Of a stretch of DNA of 64,000 bases, positions 16,091 through 23,884 are shown piece by piece. Location of the stretch: positions 62,001-126,000 of the forward strand of contig JAGZIN010000002.1 of NCBI GenBank assembly GCA_018366195.1. Direction: 5' to 3'. This stretch comes from Butyricicoccus pullicaecorum. GTDB taxonomy: Bacteria > Bacillota > Clostridia > Oscillospirales > Butyricicoccaceae. The notes beneath the pieces were generated by a model. That model was not told where the DNA came from and searched no databases. It saw nothing but the letters and a program-made list of their open reading frames with translations. Each line of letters opens with the position of its first letter. Position 1 is the first letter of the stretch. A program made the position numbers and the translations under genes.

Positions 16091-17259
16091 AGAGACGTCC
16101 TTTCCAGTAAAAGGTTTAGAAGTGCAGTGCCGGAGGTCATGGGCAGTGTTTGGGTATGCTGCTCGTCAAAAATCCCGCCCGGCTGTGGGCGGCGGCTGTC
16201 ATAGAGCAGGAATGGAATGGGGTCTGCGGTATGATGCCGCAGACAGACCGGCGTGGGGTGGTCGGGCAGAATCAGCATACGAAAATCGGTTTTGGTTTGC
16301 TCCAGACGCTCGGTAAGCGGTGCCAGAAGCCGTTGGTCTAGGTATTCGAGGGCGGCAACTTTTTGGGAAAAGCTTCCGGCATGTCCGGCTTCGTCGGGTG
16401 CTTCTGCGTGAATGAGGACGAAATCCATCTGTCGGAGTGCCTCCAGCGCTGCAAAGGCTTTGCCTTCCCAGTTGGTATACAGAGTCCCGTCTGTATGCGG
16501 TACAGACAGAACCGAAAGCTGCATCGCCTGCCCGATACCACGTATGAGCGGAACTCCGCCGATTACAGCACCACGCAGTCCAGTCTGTACGGGAAATGCG
16601 GGAAGATTTGGAAGCGTACCGCCGCCCCAAAACCAGATGGCGTTGGCAGGCAGCTTGCCGTTTGCCTGCCGCGCCAGATTGACCGAATGTCCGGCAAGGA
16701 TTTTCTGTGCTTGTACAAAGAGCCGGCACAGGTCAGCGTCTTTTGGCAAATGGGACTGGGCAGGCTGTCCAATCAGTGTTTCAGGAGGCGGGGAGTCAAA
16801 AACCGAATCGATTCCTTTGCGAAGCAGCAGCGCGCGGTAGGTCGTGCCGCTGACAAAGGTATGGCAGGCATCTCCAAGAGAAGCAGAGAGCGACTCAATC
16901 AGCTGCTCTGCCTCAGCCTGCGTAATTCCGCCGGCATCGTGTGCGGTGATACAGCCCTCCTGTAAGGAAATGAGATTACAGCGAAAGGCTGTGAGGGGGG
17001 AGTCGAAGGTTACGCCCAGTGCCAACGCTTCGAGCGCGGCACGCCCGCCTTGACAGGCGTCCGCAGAAGCGCCCAATAGAGTCAGAAGGGCAGGTAAACT
17101 GCCCGGAGGGCAGCCCTTTGGAATCAGACAAGATTGCCCAAGCTGTGCTTTGGACGCGAGCTTGGCAAGACAAGGAGTTTCTGCATAGTGCAGCGGCGTG
17201 CCAAGCTGGGGAAGGGGCAGGTCTGCGGCACCATCTGCAATGATAACGATATATTTCAT
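16087..17259 (-). CDS. ApgM-type cofactor-independent phosphoglycerate mutase family protein
   Basis: A 390-residue member of the alkaline-phosphatase superfamily branch that holds archaeal-type phosphoglycerate mutase; some bacterial members are annotated as a proposed homoserine kinase. Family features: IVIIADGAADLPLPQLG at the N-terminus, the nucleophile region CPPGSLPALLTLLGA, TAFRCNLISLQEG, and the metal-site segments HAEAPDEAGHAGS, LILPDHPTPV and RHHTADPIPFL. The usual PGSD motif reads PGSL here: the Ser is kept but the next Asp is lost, and the YYTGRGP-like segment reads CQGGRAAL, so activity may differ. ATG 17259 has GAGG 12 nt upstream. It forms an operon with rlmA by a 4-nt overlap. 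Confidence 0.82.
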   Translation of the reverse strand: MKYIVIIADGAADLPLPQLGTPLHYAETPCLAKLASKAQLGQSCLIPKGCPPGSLPALLTLLGASADACQGGRAALEALALGVTFDSPLTAFRCNLISLQEGCITAHDAGGITQAEAEQLIESLSASLGDACHTFVSGTTYRALLLRKGIDSVFDSPPPETLIGQPAQSHLPKDADLCRLFVQAQKILAGHSVNLARQANGKLPANAIWFWGGGTLPNLPAFPVQTGLRGAVIGGVPLIRGIGQAMQLSVLSVPHTDGTLYTNWEGKAFAALEALRQMDFVLIHAEAPDEAGHAGSFSQKVAALEYLDQRLLAPLTERLEQTKTDFRMLILPDHPTPVCLRHHTADPIPFLLYDSRRPQPGGIFDEQHTQTLPMTSGTALLNLLLERTSL

Positions 17260-17310
17260 ATAGGGAGATTCCTCTGCATTGGAAAATTTGAATTTGCATC
17301 ATCTGATTGT

Positions 17311-17316
17311 ATTATA
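17311..17316 (-). promoter_or_regulatory. Promoter (-10) of the ApgM-rlmA operon
   Basis: TATGCTATAATAC on the minus strand: an extended -10 with weak -35, the same core as at gluQ. Confidence 0.65.
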
Positions 17317-17392
17317 GCATAGGGTGCGGGAAAAGTGAGAGAAATCTGATGTGTATGCCGAAAATAGATGCCCGCACAACGGAATTCTATAC

Positions 17393-17421
17393 TTGACATT
17401 CGGTCAGGGAGCGACTATCAT
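17393..17421 (+). promoter_or_regulatory. ktrB promoter
   Basis: TTGACA (17393-17398), 17 nt, TATCAT (17416-17421). The leader that follows is about 85 nt long and does not match the c-di-AMP (ydaO) riboswitch pattern often found at K+ genes. Confidence 0.75.
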
Positions 17422-17512
17422 AGGACGTACTGAGAATGATAAAAATGGGGATTTCTGTTTGTTTCAGGAAATCGCCGAGGGTATTGCTGCCAAGTAGGGA
17501 GATTCAAAAATT

Positions 17513-18871
17513 ATGAATAAAAAAAGGCAATTTCGCTTGTCCGCGCTGACCTCAACGCAGATTATTTTGCTGGGATATGCGACGATTATTTTTGGGGGTG
17601 CGCTGTTGCTCATGCTGCCGGTTTCGTCGCGTGCATGGGAATGGACCCCTTTTTCCGATGCACTGTTTACAGCAACCTCTGCCACCTGTGTGACCGGCTT
17701 GATTGTTGTTTCCACTGCGGGATATTGGTCGCTTTTTGGTCAGATTGTCATTTTGGGGCTGATTCAGATTGGCGGAATGGGATTTCTTACCATGGCGGTC
17801 ATGGTTTTTGTGGTAACTGGACGGCGTATTGGGCTGCGTCAGCGGTTTACCATGCAGGAATCCATTGGGGCACCTGCGCTCGGCGGTATTGTGCGCCTGA
17901 CCCGATTTATCTTTAAGGGTGTGCTGATTTTTGAAGGATTGGGTGCTCTGGCACTTTCCCTCCGCTTTGTGCCCATGCTGGGCTTTGTCCGTGGAATCTA
18001 CTATGCGGTTTTTCATTCTATTTCGGCATTCTGCAATGCAGGCTTTGACCTGATGGACGGCGTTGCCGGAAAAGGGTCACTCACATATTTTGTCAATGAC
18101 CCTTATGTGAATCTAATTATTATGCTGTTGATTGTCATTGGCGGTTTGGGATTCTTTGTCTGGGAGGATCTGTATTTACATAAGGGGCGGCTGCATCGCT
18201 GCCGCTTGCATACAAAGATTGTGGTCATCAGCTCGATTCTGCTGATGACCGTTCCGTCGTTTCTGATTTTTCTATTTGACCGGAATGTAGAGGCGCTGCA
18301 AGCACTGGGCGGGGGCAATCGCTTGCTGGCATCGTTCTTCCAGTCGATATCGGCGCGTACTGCCGGATTCAATACCATTGACTTAAATCTGATGAGCCAT
18401 GCCAGCAAGATGCTGATGATTATTTTGATGCTGATTGGCGGTTCGTCCGGCTCGACTGCGGGCGGCATGAAAACGACAACCATCGCCACCCTGCTGTTGT
18501 GTGTGCGTGCCTCTATGACGCGCGAAAATGAGCTGCGCGTATTTGGGCGCCGCATGGACGAAAGCTGTCTGCGCAGTGCGGTTACGGTATTTTTTAGCTA
18601 TATCTGCCTGTTTATGGGCGGCGCCGTGCTGCTGACACAGTTTGACGGTGTTCCGATGATGAGCGCTATGTTTGAGACTTCGTCGGCGGTTGCGACTGTG
18701 GGGCTTTCCTTGGGGATTACACCGGGACTGAGCATAGCTTCCATGTGTGTGCTCATCTTCCTGATGTTCTTTGGACGGGTTGGCTGTCTCACTATGGTTT
18801 ATGCGTTTGCAGAAACACATCACAATGCAAATATCAGCCGTTTGCCGTTGGAAAAAATTGCAGTCGGTTAA
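17513..18871 (+). CDS. ktrB: KtrB/TrkH-type potassium channel subunit
   Basis: A 452-residue membrane protein with the four-fold M1-P-M2 layout of the Trk/Ktr/HKT superfamily. The four pore loops are visible: TSATCVTGLIV, SISAFCNAGFDL, SARTAGFNTID and SSAVATVGLSLG, each holding the single conserved Gly. The gating region SSGSTAGGMKTTT is intact. The length fits KtrB, which works with a cytosolic RCK ring (KtrA/KtrC). No ktrA is next to it, so the partner must lie elsewhere, as with KtrD-type genes. GGGAG lies 9 nt before ATG 17513. Confidence 0.92.
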   Translation: MNKKRQFRLSALTSTQIILLGYATIIFGGALLLMLPVSSRAWEWTPFSDALFTATSATCVTGLIVVSTAGYWSLFGQIVILGLIQIGGMGFLTMAVMVFVVTGRRIGLRQRFTMQESIGAPALGGIVRLTRFIFKGVLIFEGLGALALSLRFVPMLGFVRGIYYAVFHSISAFCNAGFDLMDGVAGKGSLTYFVNDPYVNLIIMLLIVIGGLGFFVWEDLYLHKGRLHRCRLHTKIVVISSILLMTVPSFLIFLFDRNVEALQALGGGNRLLASFFQSISARTAGFNTIDLNLMSHASKMLMIILMLIGGSSGSTAGGMKTTTIATLLLCVRASMTRENELRVFGRRMDESCLRSAVTVFFSYICLFMGGAVLLTQFDGVPMMSAMFETSSAVATVGLSLGITPGLSIASMCVLIFLMFFGRVGCLTMVYAFAETHHNANISRLPLEKIAVG

Positions 18872-19149
18872 AGAAAGACAGCGTATTCCCAAAATGGTTT
18901 TGTGATGTTATCCTTGGGGCAAAGCAGATGAAGAATCTTGAAATCCAATAACAATGCTTTTCTGGTATCCGTTGCAGCATTAAAATCTTGTGAACAAACA
19001 GCGTGACGAATGTGGGGCGACAGCATTTTGCTGTCGCCCCTTAATTACCTATCCGCGAGAACAGACGGGACTGTCAACGGTGGGCGAAAGCCCATTTACT
19101 TGCCGCCCGCTGGCTCGGCTTGCTATCTGTTCGGCAAATGGGAAGGTAT
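18872..19149. other. Intergenic region with one hairpin
   Basis: The stretch holds a strong hairpin (19014-19040) and GC-rich sequence up to 19140, after which base composition falls sharply. No gene supported. Confidence 0.5.
19014..19040 (+). terminator. Terminator-like hairpin after ktrB
   Basis: A perfect 12-bp stem GGGGCGACAGCA / TGCTGTCGCCCC with a TTT loop, followed by TTAATT. It is 140 nt after the ktrB stop and the T-run is poor. Confidence 0.55.
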
Positions 19150-19509
19150 CTACTTTTTTATTGCGTTTTTACTATAACCTTGTTTGATACATAGCTCATA
19201 ATTATGTGTATCTATATTTGATATTCTATAAACGTTTTCTGAAACACGACAAATACCTTTGGTATGCTCAAGAGAATTTTGTATTGTTTTAAGCCTTGGG
19301 TTTCTAACTTTACCACTCCTTGGGCTGGATATTTGAAATCTTTTATAAAATTCTTTTATATCTCCAGTTTCAAACTCAACTATTCCATAGTAATAAAATA
19401 ATTGGATAATATTTTCAATCTGACAACTAAATGGCAGGCAGTCAAAATCAATATCCCATGAGGTGCAATAATATACTACTTCGTTTATATTCAGTTTTTC
19501 CCAGTTCAA
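19150..19509 (-). CDS. Hypothetical protein, AT-rich
   Basis: A 119-residue protein that I do not recognise. Composition is rich in Ile, Tyr, Phe and Asn and unlike the neighbours, with no membrane helix and no catalytic motif. Start chosen at TTG 19509, eight nt after GGAGG (giving NWEKLNINEV); a GTG five codons upstream is on top of the ribosome site. An extended -10 (TGATAAAAT) lies about 45 nt upstream on the minus strand. It sits next to the heavy-metal cassette and shares its low GC, so it may have come with the same transfer. Confidence 0.55.
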   Translation of the reverse strand: MNWEKLNINEVVYYCTSWDIDFDCLPFSCQIENIIQLFYYYGIVEFETGDIKEFYKRFQISSPRSGKVRNPRLKTIQNSLEHTKGICRVSENVYRISNIDTHNYELCIKQGYSKNAIKK

Positions 19510-19673
19510 CTTGATTACCTCCACAACTATTAACTTCCGATTTGTTCATAATCTTATTTTATCATAGAAACTTTCAGAAATTGATTCATTTTCCTCTGAT
19601 ATTAGGAATCGTAAGGGTAGTTGTTGTGTGTTGCTTTATCGCACATGAGTATTTTCGGCGGGAATGTTCCAAG

Positions 19674-19889
19674 CTAAATGCGTTTTTGAAACAGTCCATG
19701 ATGATTGCAGTACCAATACAGTATGCCGTGCCCGCGGCTGAAAAAGCGCAGTTCGATATCGCTTTCCGGATAGAGCTTTACAGATTCAAACCTTGCTCCC
19801 GTGCAATATGCTACAAACGAAATATAATGCGCTTTCGTCATGGGGTGCTGCATGGATACGAAAATTTCATCTTCGATATTTTCGCATGG
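19674..19889 (-). pseudogene. C-terminal fragment of an HTH-desulfoferrodoxin (superoxide reductase) protein
   Basis: Directly after the stop of the P1B ATPase the minus strand reads, in one open frame, NPCENIEDEIFVSMQHPMTK, then AHYISFVAYC, VKLYPESDIELRFFSRGHG and YWYCNHHGLFQKRI before TAG (19676-19674). HPM...HY and CNHHG are the iron-ligand motifs of the desulfoferrodoxin C-terminal (superoxide reductase) domain. In many Clostridia this domain is fused behind an XRE helix-turn-helix. There is no start codon or ribosome site at the 5' end, so this is a remnant. The matching N-terminus lies at 23640-23707, on the far side of the metal cassette. Confidence 0.8.
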
Positions 19890-19890
19890 A

Positions 19891-21777
19891 TTATAAACTA
19901 TGCACGTTTAACGCTCGAATCGCATTTAATATTGCAAGAATCATCACACCAACATCTGCAAAAATAGCGAACCACATATTTGCAATCCCGATTGCACCAA
20001 GTCCAAGACATGCAAATTTGACAACCAATGCAAAGACGATATTCTGATATACGATGCTAAGGCATTTTTTCGAAATCTTGATTGCTTTCGAAATTTTGAG
20101 TGGGTCATCGTCCATTAGGACGACATCAGCAGCCTCAATCGCCGCATCAGAACCCATTGCACCCATGGCAATTCCAATATCAGCACGAGTCAATACAGGT
20201 GCATCATTGATTCCATCTCCAACAAAGGCTAGTTTGTCTTTCTCGGCTTTGATAGAAAGGAATTCTTCTACTTTTGACACTTTATCTGCCGGAAGCAATT
20301 CACTATATACCTCATCAATTCCGAGTGATTGTGCTGCTTGGTCTGCCACAGCTTTGGTGTCTCCTGTCAGCATGACTGTTTTTTCGATACCAGCTTTTTT
20401 CAATTGTGCAATGGCTTCCTTGGAATGTGGTTTTACGATGTCGGAAATTACAATATGTCCAGCATATTTCCCATTGATTGCCATGTGAATGATTGTTCCA
20501 ATGCTATGGCAATCAGCATAATCTACACCGAGCTGTTTCATAAGTTTGCTGTTTCCGGCAGCCACCGTTTGACCATCTACCTTGGCGGTCATTCCATATC
20601 CGCTGATTTCCTTTATGTCAGCAACTCTGCTTCGGTCTATCTCTTTCCCATAAGCTTTTTGCAAACTCTTGCTGATTGGGTGAGAAGACGCACATTCTGC
20701 CAGAGCAGCATACTCCAAAAGCTTCTTTTCGTCCATCTCATTGTGATGAACCGCGCTTACTTCAAATACACCTTGGGTCAAAGTTCCTGTTTTATCAAAC
20801 ACGACATACTTGGCTTGTGATAAAGTTTCCATATAATTCGAGCCTTTAATCAAGATACCTTCTTTGCTTGCCCCGCCGATGCCTGCAAAAAAGCTAAGCG
20901 GTATGCTGATAACCAATGCACATGGACAGCTAATGACCAGAAAAGTCAGGGCTCGGTAAATCCATACCCCCCATTGTGCTGTTTGCCCGAAAAACAACAT
21001 TTGTATCAATGGCGGCAAGAATGCGAATGCCAATGCGCTATAACAGACCGCAGGAGTATATACCTTTGCAAATTTAGAAATAAAGTTTTCTGATTTCGAT
21101 TTTCTGGAACTTGAATTTTCCACAAGCTCTAAAATTTTTGAAACGGTTGAATCGCCAAACTCTTTTGTTGTTTGAATTTTCAAAACACCTGTCATATTGA
21201 TGCAGCCGCTGATGATTTCATCACCTTGCTGCACATCACGAGGCAGACTTTCACCAGTTAATGCACTGGTATTCAGGCTAGATGCTCCCTCTATGACAAT
21301 TCCATCTAATGGAACTTTTTCTCCTGGCTGCACAACAATGATGCTTTCTATCTCCACTTCGTCTGGGTCTACTTTTTCTAACTTCCCGTTTTTTTCTATA
21401 TTTGCATAATCCGGTCGAATATCCATCAAGGCACTAATATTTTTACGGCTTTTTCCAACTGCATAACTCTGGAACCACTCTCCGATTTGATAAAACAACA
21501 TCACAGCGATTGCTTCGTTGTAATCTCCGCTTCCAGAGTAAATTGCGAGTGCAAAGGCTCCTACGGTGGCCACTGCCATTAAAAAGTTTTCATCGAAAAC
21601 TTGTCGGTTGATGATTCCTTTTGCTGCTTTTCTTAGAATATCATAGCCGATGATGAAATATGTTGCCAAGTAAAGCAATAGCTGCACAAGTCCTGTGACC
21701 GGTATCAAATTCAAAGCAATCATCATACCTGCTGCAAGAATGATTCGGGTTAACATTTTTTTTTGCTTTTTATTCAC
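19891..21777 (-). CDS. cadA: Heavy-metal P1B-type ATPase (Cd/Zn/Pb export type)
   Basis: A 628-residue P1B ATPase. It lacks the N-terminal metal-binding domain; this is supplied by the separate HMA gene upstream. Motifs in order: actuator TSALTGESLP, metal-selective SCPCALVIS in the sixth helix, phosphorylation site FDKTGTLTQG, SSHPISKSL in the nucleotide domain, hinge GDGINDAPVL, and two C-terminal helices. CPC with a late conserved Lys/Asp pair (FALVVKFACL, FAIFADVGVMIL) fits the Zn/Cd/Pb export group rather than copper. Start GTG 21777 with GAGGA upstream. GC content is clearly below that of the flanking genes. Confidence 0.9.
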   Translation of the reverse strand: MNKKQKKMLTRIILAAGMMIALNLIPVTGLVQLLLYLATYFIIGYDILRKAAKGIINRQVFDENFLMAVATVGAFALAIYSGSGDYNEAIAVMLFYQIGEWFQSYAVGKSRKNISALMDIRPDYANIEKNGKLEKVDPDEVEIESIIVVQPGEKVPLDGIVIEGASSLNTSALTGESLPRDVQQGDEIISGCINMTGVLKIQTTKEFGDSTVSKILELVENSSSRKSKSENFISKFAKVYTPAVCYSALAFAFLPPLIQMLFFGQTAQWGVWIYRALTFLVISCPCALVISIPLSFFAGIGGASKEGILIKGSNYMETLSQAKYVVFDKTGTLTQGVFEVSAVHHNEMDEKKLLEYAALAECASSHPISKSLQKAYGKEIDRSRVADIKEISGYGMTAKVDGQTVAAGNSKLMKQLGVDYADCHSIGTIIHMAINGKYAGHIVISDIVKPHSKEAIAQLKKAGIEKTVMLTGDTKAVADQAAQSLGIDEVYSELLPADKVSKVEEFLSIKAEKDKLAFVGDGINDAPVLTRADIGIAMGAMGSDAAIEAADVVLMDDDPLKISKAIKISKKCLSIVYQNIVFALVVKFACLGLGAIGIANMWFAIFADVGVMILAILNAIRALNVHSL

Positions 21778-21835
21778 AGTCCATTCCTCTTCTTTATTTC
21801 ATATATGCTTCATTGTTCTTATCATCTTTTGAAAG

Positions 21836-21862
21836 ATGCACCCCTTTTGTATTGGGGTGCAT
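21836..21862 (-). terminator. Intercistronic hairpin between HMA gene and cadA
   Basis: ATGCACCCC pairs with GGGGTGCAT over a 9-nt loop, with only CTTTC after it on the minus strand. It may lower read-through so that the chaperone is made in excess over the pump. Confidence 0.55.
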
Positions 21863-21868
21863 GTTTCC

Positions 21869-22087
21869 TTAAAGTGCAATCTCACAATCAGGCTCAACTT
21901 TTTTACAAGCCTTTAAGACATCAGTCATCACTGCTGCTGGGTCTTTTCCCTCTTCAAACTCCACAATCATTTTTTGCGTCATAAAGTTTACAGTCGCATT
22001 TGCAACCCCGTCGGTTTTTTTGGCTGCATCTTCCATAAGGTTTGCACAATTTGCGCAGTCTACTTCGATTTTGTAAGTTTTTTTCAT
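21869..22087 (-). CDS. Heavy-metal-associated (HMA) domain protein
   Basis: A 72-residue single HMA domain of the CopZ/ferredoxin-like fold. The metal site is CANC near residue 12 (KKTYKIEVDCANCANLMEDA), and the strand order VANATVNF / KMIVEFEE matches the family. The usual GMTCxxC is replaced by EVDCANC. It most likely delivers metal to, or regulates, the ATPase encoded next, which has no HMA domain of its own. ATG 22087 follows GGAACGG; the gene is divergent from the ArsR-type regulator and shares its control region. Confidence 0.88.
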   Translation of the reverse strand: MKKTYKIEVDCANCANLMEDAAKKTDGVANATVNFMTQKMIVEFEEGKDPAAVMTDVLKACKKVEPDCEIAL

Positions 22088-22128
22088 GATGAACCGTTCC
22101 TTTCATGATGGTTGATGGAAAATTTATT

Positions 22129-22171
22129 CAACAATTAAGCACTTGTTTAATTGTTGTGGCTATAGTATAAT
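22129..22171. promoter_or_regulatory. Divergent control region with ArsR-type operator
   Basis: CAACAATTAA (22129-22138) and TTAATTGTTG (22147-22156) form a perfect 10-bp inverted repeat with an 8-nt spacer. The regulator promoter reads TTGTTT (22143-22148), 17 nt, TATAAT (22166-22171), so its -35 lies inside the repeat. Binding of the metal-free ArsR-type protein would block both directions. Confidence 0.75.
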
Positions 22172-22264
22172 GCTGTTGCAGCCTAAAATCAATAGGGATA
22201 TGTGATTCCTTACCAAACGGGTCAAACATATTTCTAAATAGGACAAAAGAAAGGAAAAGAGTCT

Positions 22265-22648
22265 ATGCCTTGTAAGAAGCTACCGCATAACCATCAGAAC
22301 GGAACGGATACGACAGCGCTATTCGAACAGCTTGAGGATATTCAACATTTTCAAATCGTTTCAGAATTATTTAAACAATTAAGCGACCCGACACGGATTC
22401 GTTTGTTTTGGCTTTTATGTCATTGTGAAGAATGTGTCTTAAATATATCTGCTATGATGAACATGACAAGCCCTGCCATATCCCATCATCTTAGAATATT
22501 GCGAAACAAAGGTTTGGTTTCTAGCAGACGCATTGGAAAAGAGGTTTATTATAAAGCAGCAAATGCAGAACAGAGTATATTGCTGCATAAAATGATTGAA
22601 AAAGTTTTAATGATTACATGCCCTGAACATAAGGAGCAGATTAGATGA
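22265..22648 (+). CDS. ArsR/SmtB family metal-responsive repressor
   Basis: A 127-residue winged-helix repressor. The core FKQLSDPTRIRLFWLLCHCE followed by ISAMMNMTSPAISHHLRILR is typical, and CHCEECV lies at the helix-3 position where CadC/ArsR members bind soft metals. An N-terminal Cys (PCKK) and His residues (HNHQ) could complete a CadC-like site, and a Cys near the C-terminus (TCPEHKE) adds a further possible ligand. It is expected to release the operator at 22129-22156 when Cd, Zn or Pb is present. Its TGA overlaps the ATG of the AraC-type gene (ATGA). Confidence 0.9.
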   Translation: MPCKKLPHNHQNGTDTTALFEQLEDIQHFQIVSELFKQLSDPTRIRLFWLLCHCEECVLNISAMMNMTSPAISHHLRILRNKGLVSSRRIGKEVYYKAANAEQSILLHKMIEKVLMITCPEHKEQIR

Positions 22649-23574
22649 TGCGCGGTGAAATCGTACCATTGGAAAAAAGGAATCCAGAACGTTCTCATAA
22701 CAGTCAGATAGTTCGTTATGCGCTATACGAAGGCATCAATCTTGCCTTTCTGTCATGGACGGGCAGCAAACAAATGGATACCCATGAGCCATTCAAACAT
22801 ATCTTAGCAATTCATTACTGCCATAAGGGAAGAATCGGTTGGAAAATGGCAGATGGAAACCAAATTTATTTAGGAGAACACGATTTTTCATTACATACCA
22901 TGGATAGCTGTGCTGATTCTGCGATAACTTTACCCAATGGATTCTATGAAGGAATTCAAATTGAGATTGATTTGAATATCCTTTCAGAAAAAATGCCAGC
23001 ATTGTTAAAAAATACTGGCATTACAGGAGACGGAATCCGGAACAAATTTTGTAAAGATGGAAATGTTTCCGTTTTCATTGGCAATGAAGAAACAGACGTT
23101 ATCTTTTCGGCATTCTATCATCAGCCAAAAGAATTTCAGCTTGCATACTGGAGAATCAAGGTCATAGAGCTCTTGTTGTATCTCAGTAAATTATCCATTG
23201 GCACAGAAAACAGATTATCTGAGTACCAATCGGAACAAGTTGAAAGGATTCGCGATATTCACAAATACCTGTTAGAGAACCTGAGTCAACGAATCACAAT
23301 TGATGAAATGGCATCGAAGTATCTCATCAATCCTACAACATTAAAATCGGTCTTTAAAGAGGTATATGGCACTTCGATTGCCTCGCATATGAAAGAACAT
23401 AGAATGAATATGGCAGCCCGTTTGTTAATGGAAACACCCAAAAGTATAAAGGAAATTGCAAAAGAAATAGGATATGAAAGCCAAAGCAAGTTTTCTAAAG
23501 CTTTTAAGGAGTATTACAAAGTTTTACCGACAGAGTATCGAATGATTCACTCAAACAAATTTAAAATAGACTAG
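22645..23574 (+). CDS. AraC family transcriptional regulator
   Basis: A 309-residue regulator. The C-terminal 100 residues hold two helix-turn-helix units: LSQRITIDEMASKYLINPTT and then PKSIKEIAKEIGYESQSKFS, ending in the family signature FKEYYKVLPTEYR. The N-terminal 190 residues form the sensor part, without a motif I can identify. It starts at ATG 22645, eight nt after AAGGAG, and overlaps arsR by 4 nt, so both are made together under metal control. AraC proteins are unusual partners for cadmium pumps; it may control a second, distant metal or efflux gene. Confidence 0.88.
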   Translation: MMRGEIVPLEKRNPERSHNSQIVRYALYEGINLAFLSWTGSKQMDTHEPFKHILAIHYCHKGRIGWKMADGNQIYLGEHDFSLHTMDSCADSAITLPNGFYEGIQIEIDLNILSEKMPALLKNTGITGDGIRNKFCKDGNVSVFIGNEETDVIFSAFYHQPKEFQLAYWRIKVIELLLYLSKLSIGTENRLSEYQSEQVERIRDIHKYLLENLSQRITIDEMASKYLINPTTLKSVFKEVYGTSIASHMKEHRMNMAARLLMETPKSIKEIAKEIGYESQSKFSKAFKEYYKVLPTEYRMIHSNKFKID

Positions 23575-23884
23575 ATGCTATCAAAAAAGAGCGTAAGGTT
23601 ATCGGAACCATCGAAATTCCGGTCTGTTTTACAAGGCGCTGCTGCTGTGTCAGATGATTTTGTTCTCGCAGTGCTCTGATGGCGGAACCAGTAATATAAT
23701 GATTCATTACAATCCTTCCTTTGTATTGTTAAGTTTTGCATATTTAAGATATCATCTTTGCAAGCAGCAAACAACCTACGCATCGTAGAGTCTCCGTTTG
23801 TTTTCCGGATTGATGAGAGGAATGGGAATTTGTACGAATCATCTTTGGTGTTCGCCTATTATTGGGGAGCATTGCGGAACGGCT
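23575..23884. other. Right boundary of the metal cassette
   Basis: The plus strand just after the AraC stop reads DAIKKERKVIGTIEIPV in an open frame without start, which looks like a gene remnant that I cannot assign. The minus strand then holds the N-terminal fragment of the HTH-desulfoferrodoxin gene (23640-23707) with its own upstream region. No intact gene is present. Confidence 0.4.
23640..23707 (-). pseudogene. N-terminal fragment of the HTH-desulfoferrodoxin gene
   Basis: ATG 23707 lies a few nt after AAGGAAGG and starts NHYITGSAIRALREQNHLTQ, the typical beginning of an XRE helix-turn-helix of the type fused to desulfoferrodoxin in Clostridia. After about 22 residues the similarity stops and the frame runs into unrelated sequence. 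The ribosome site is intact, so a short aborted peptide may be made. Together with the C-terminal fragment at 19674-19889 it marks the gene into which, or in place of whose middle part, the cassette was inserted. Confidence 0.7.

Noticed and set aside
17422..17512. c-di-AMP (ydaO) riboswitch before ktrB
   Set aside because: The leader is too short and lacks the conserved GGG/GCCGAAU-type elements.
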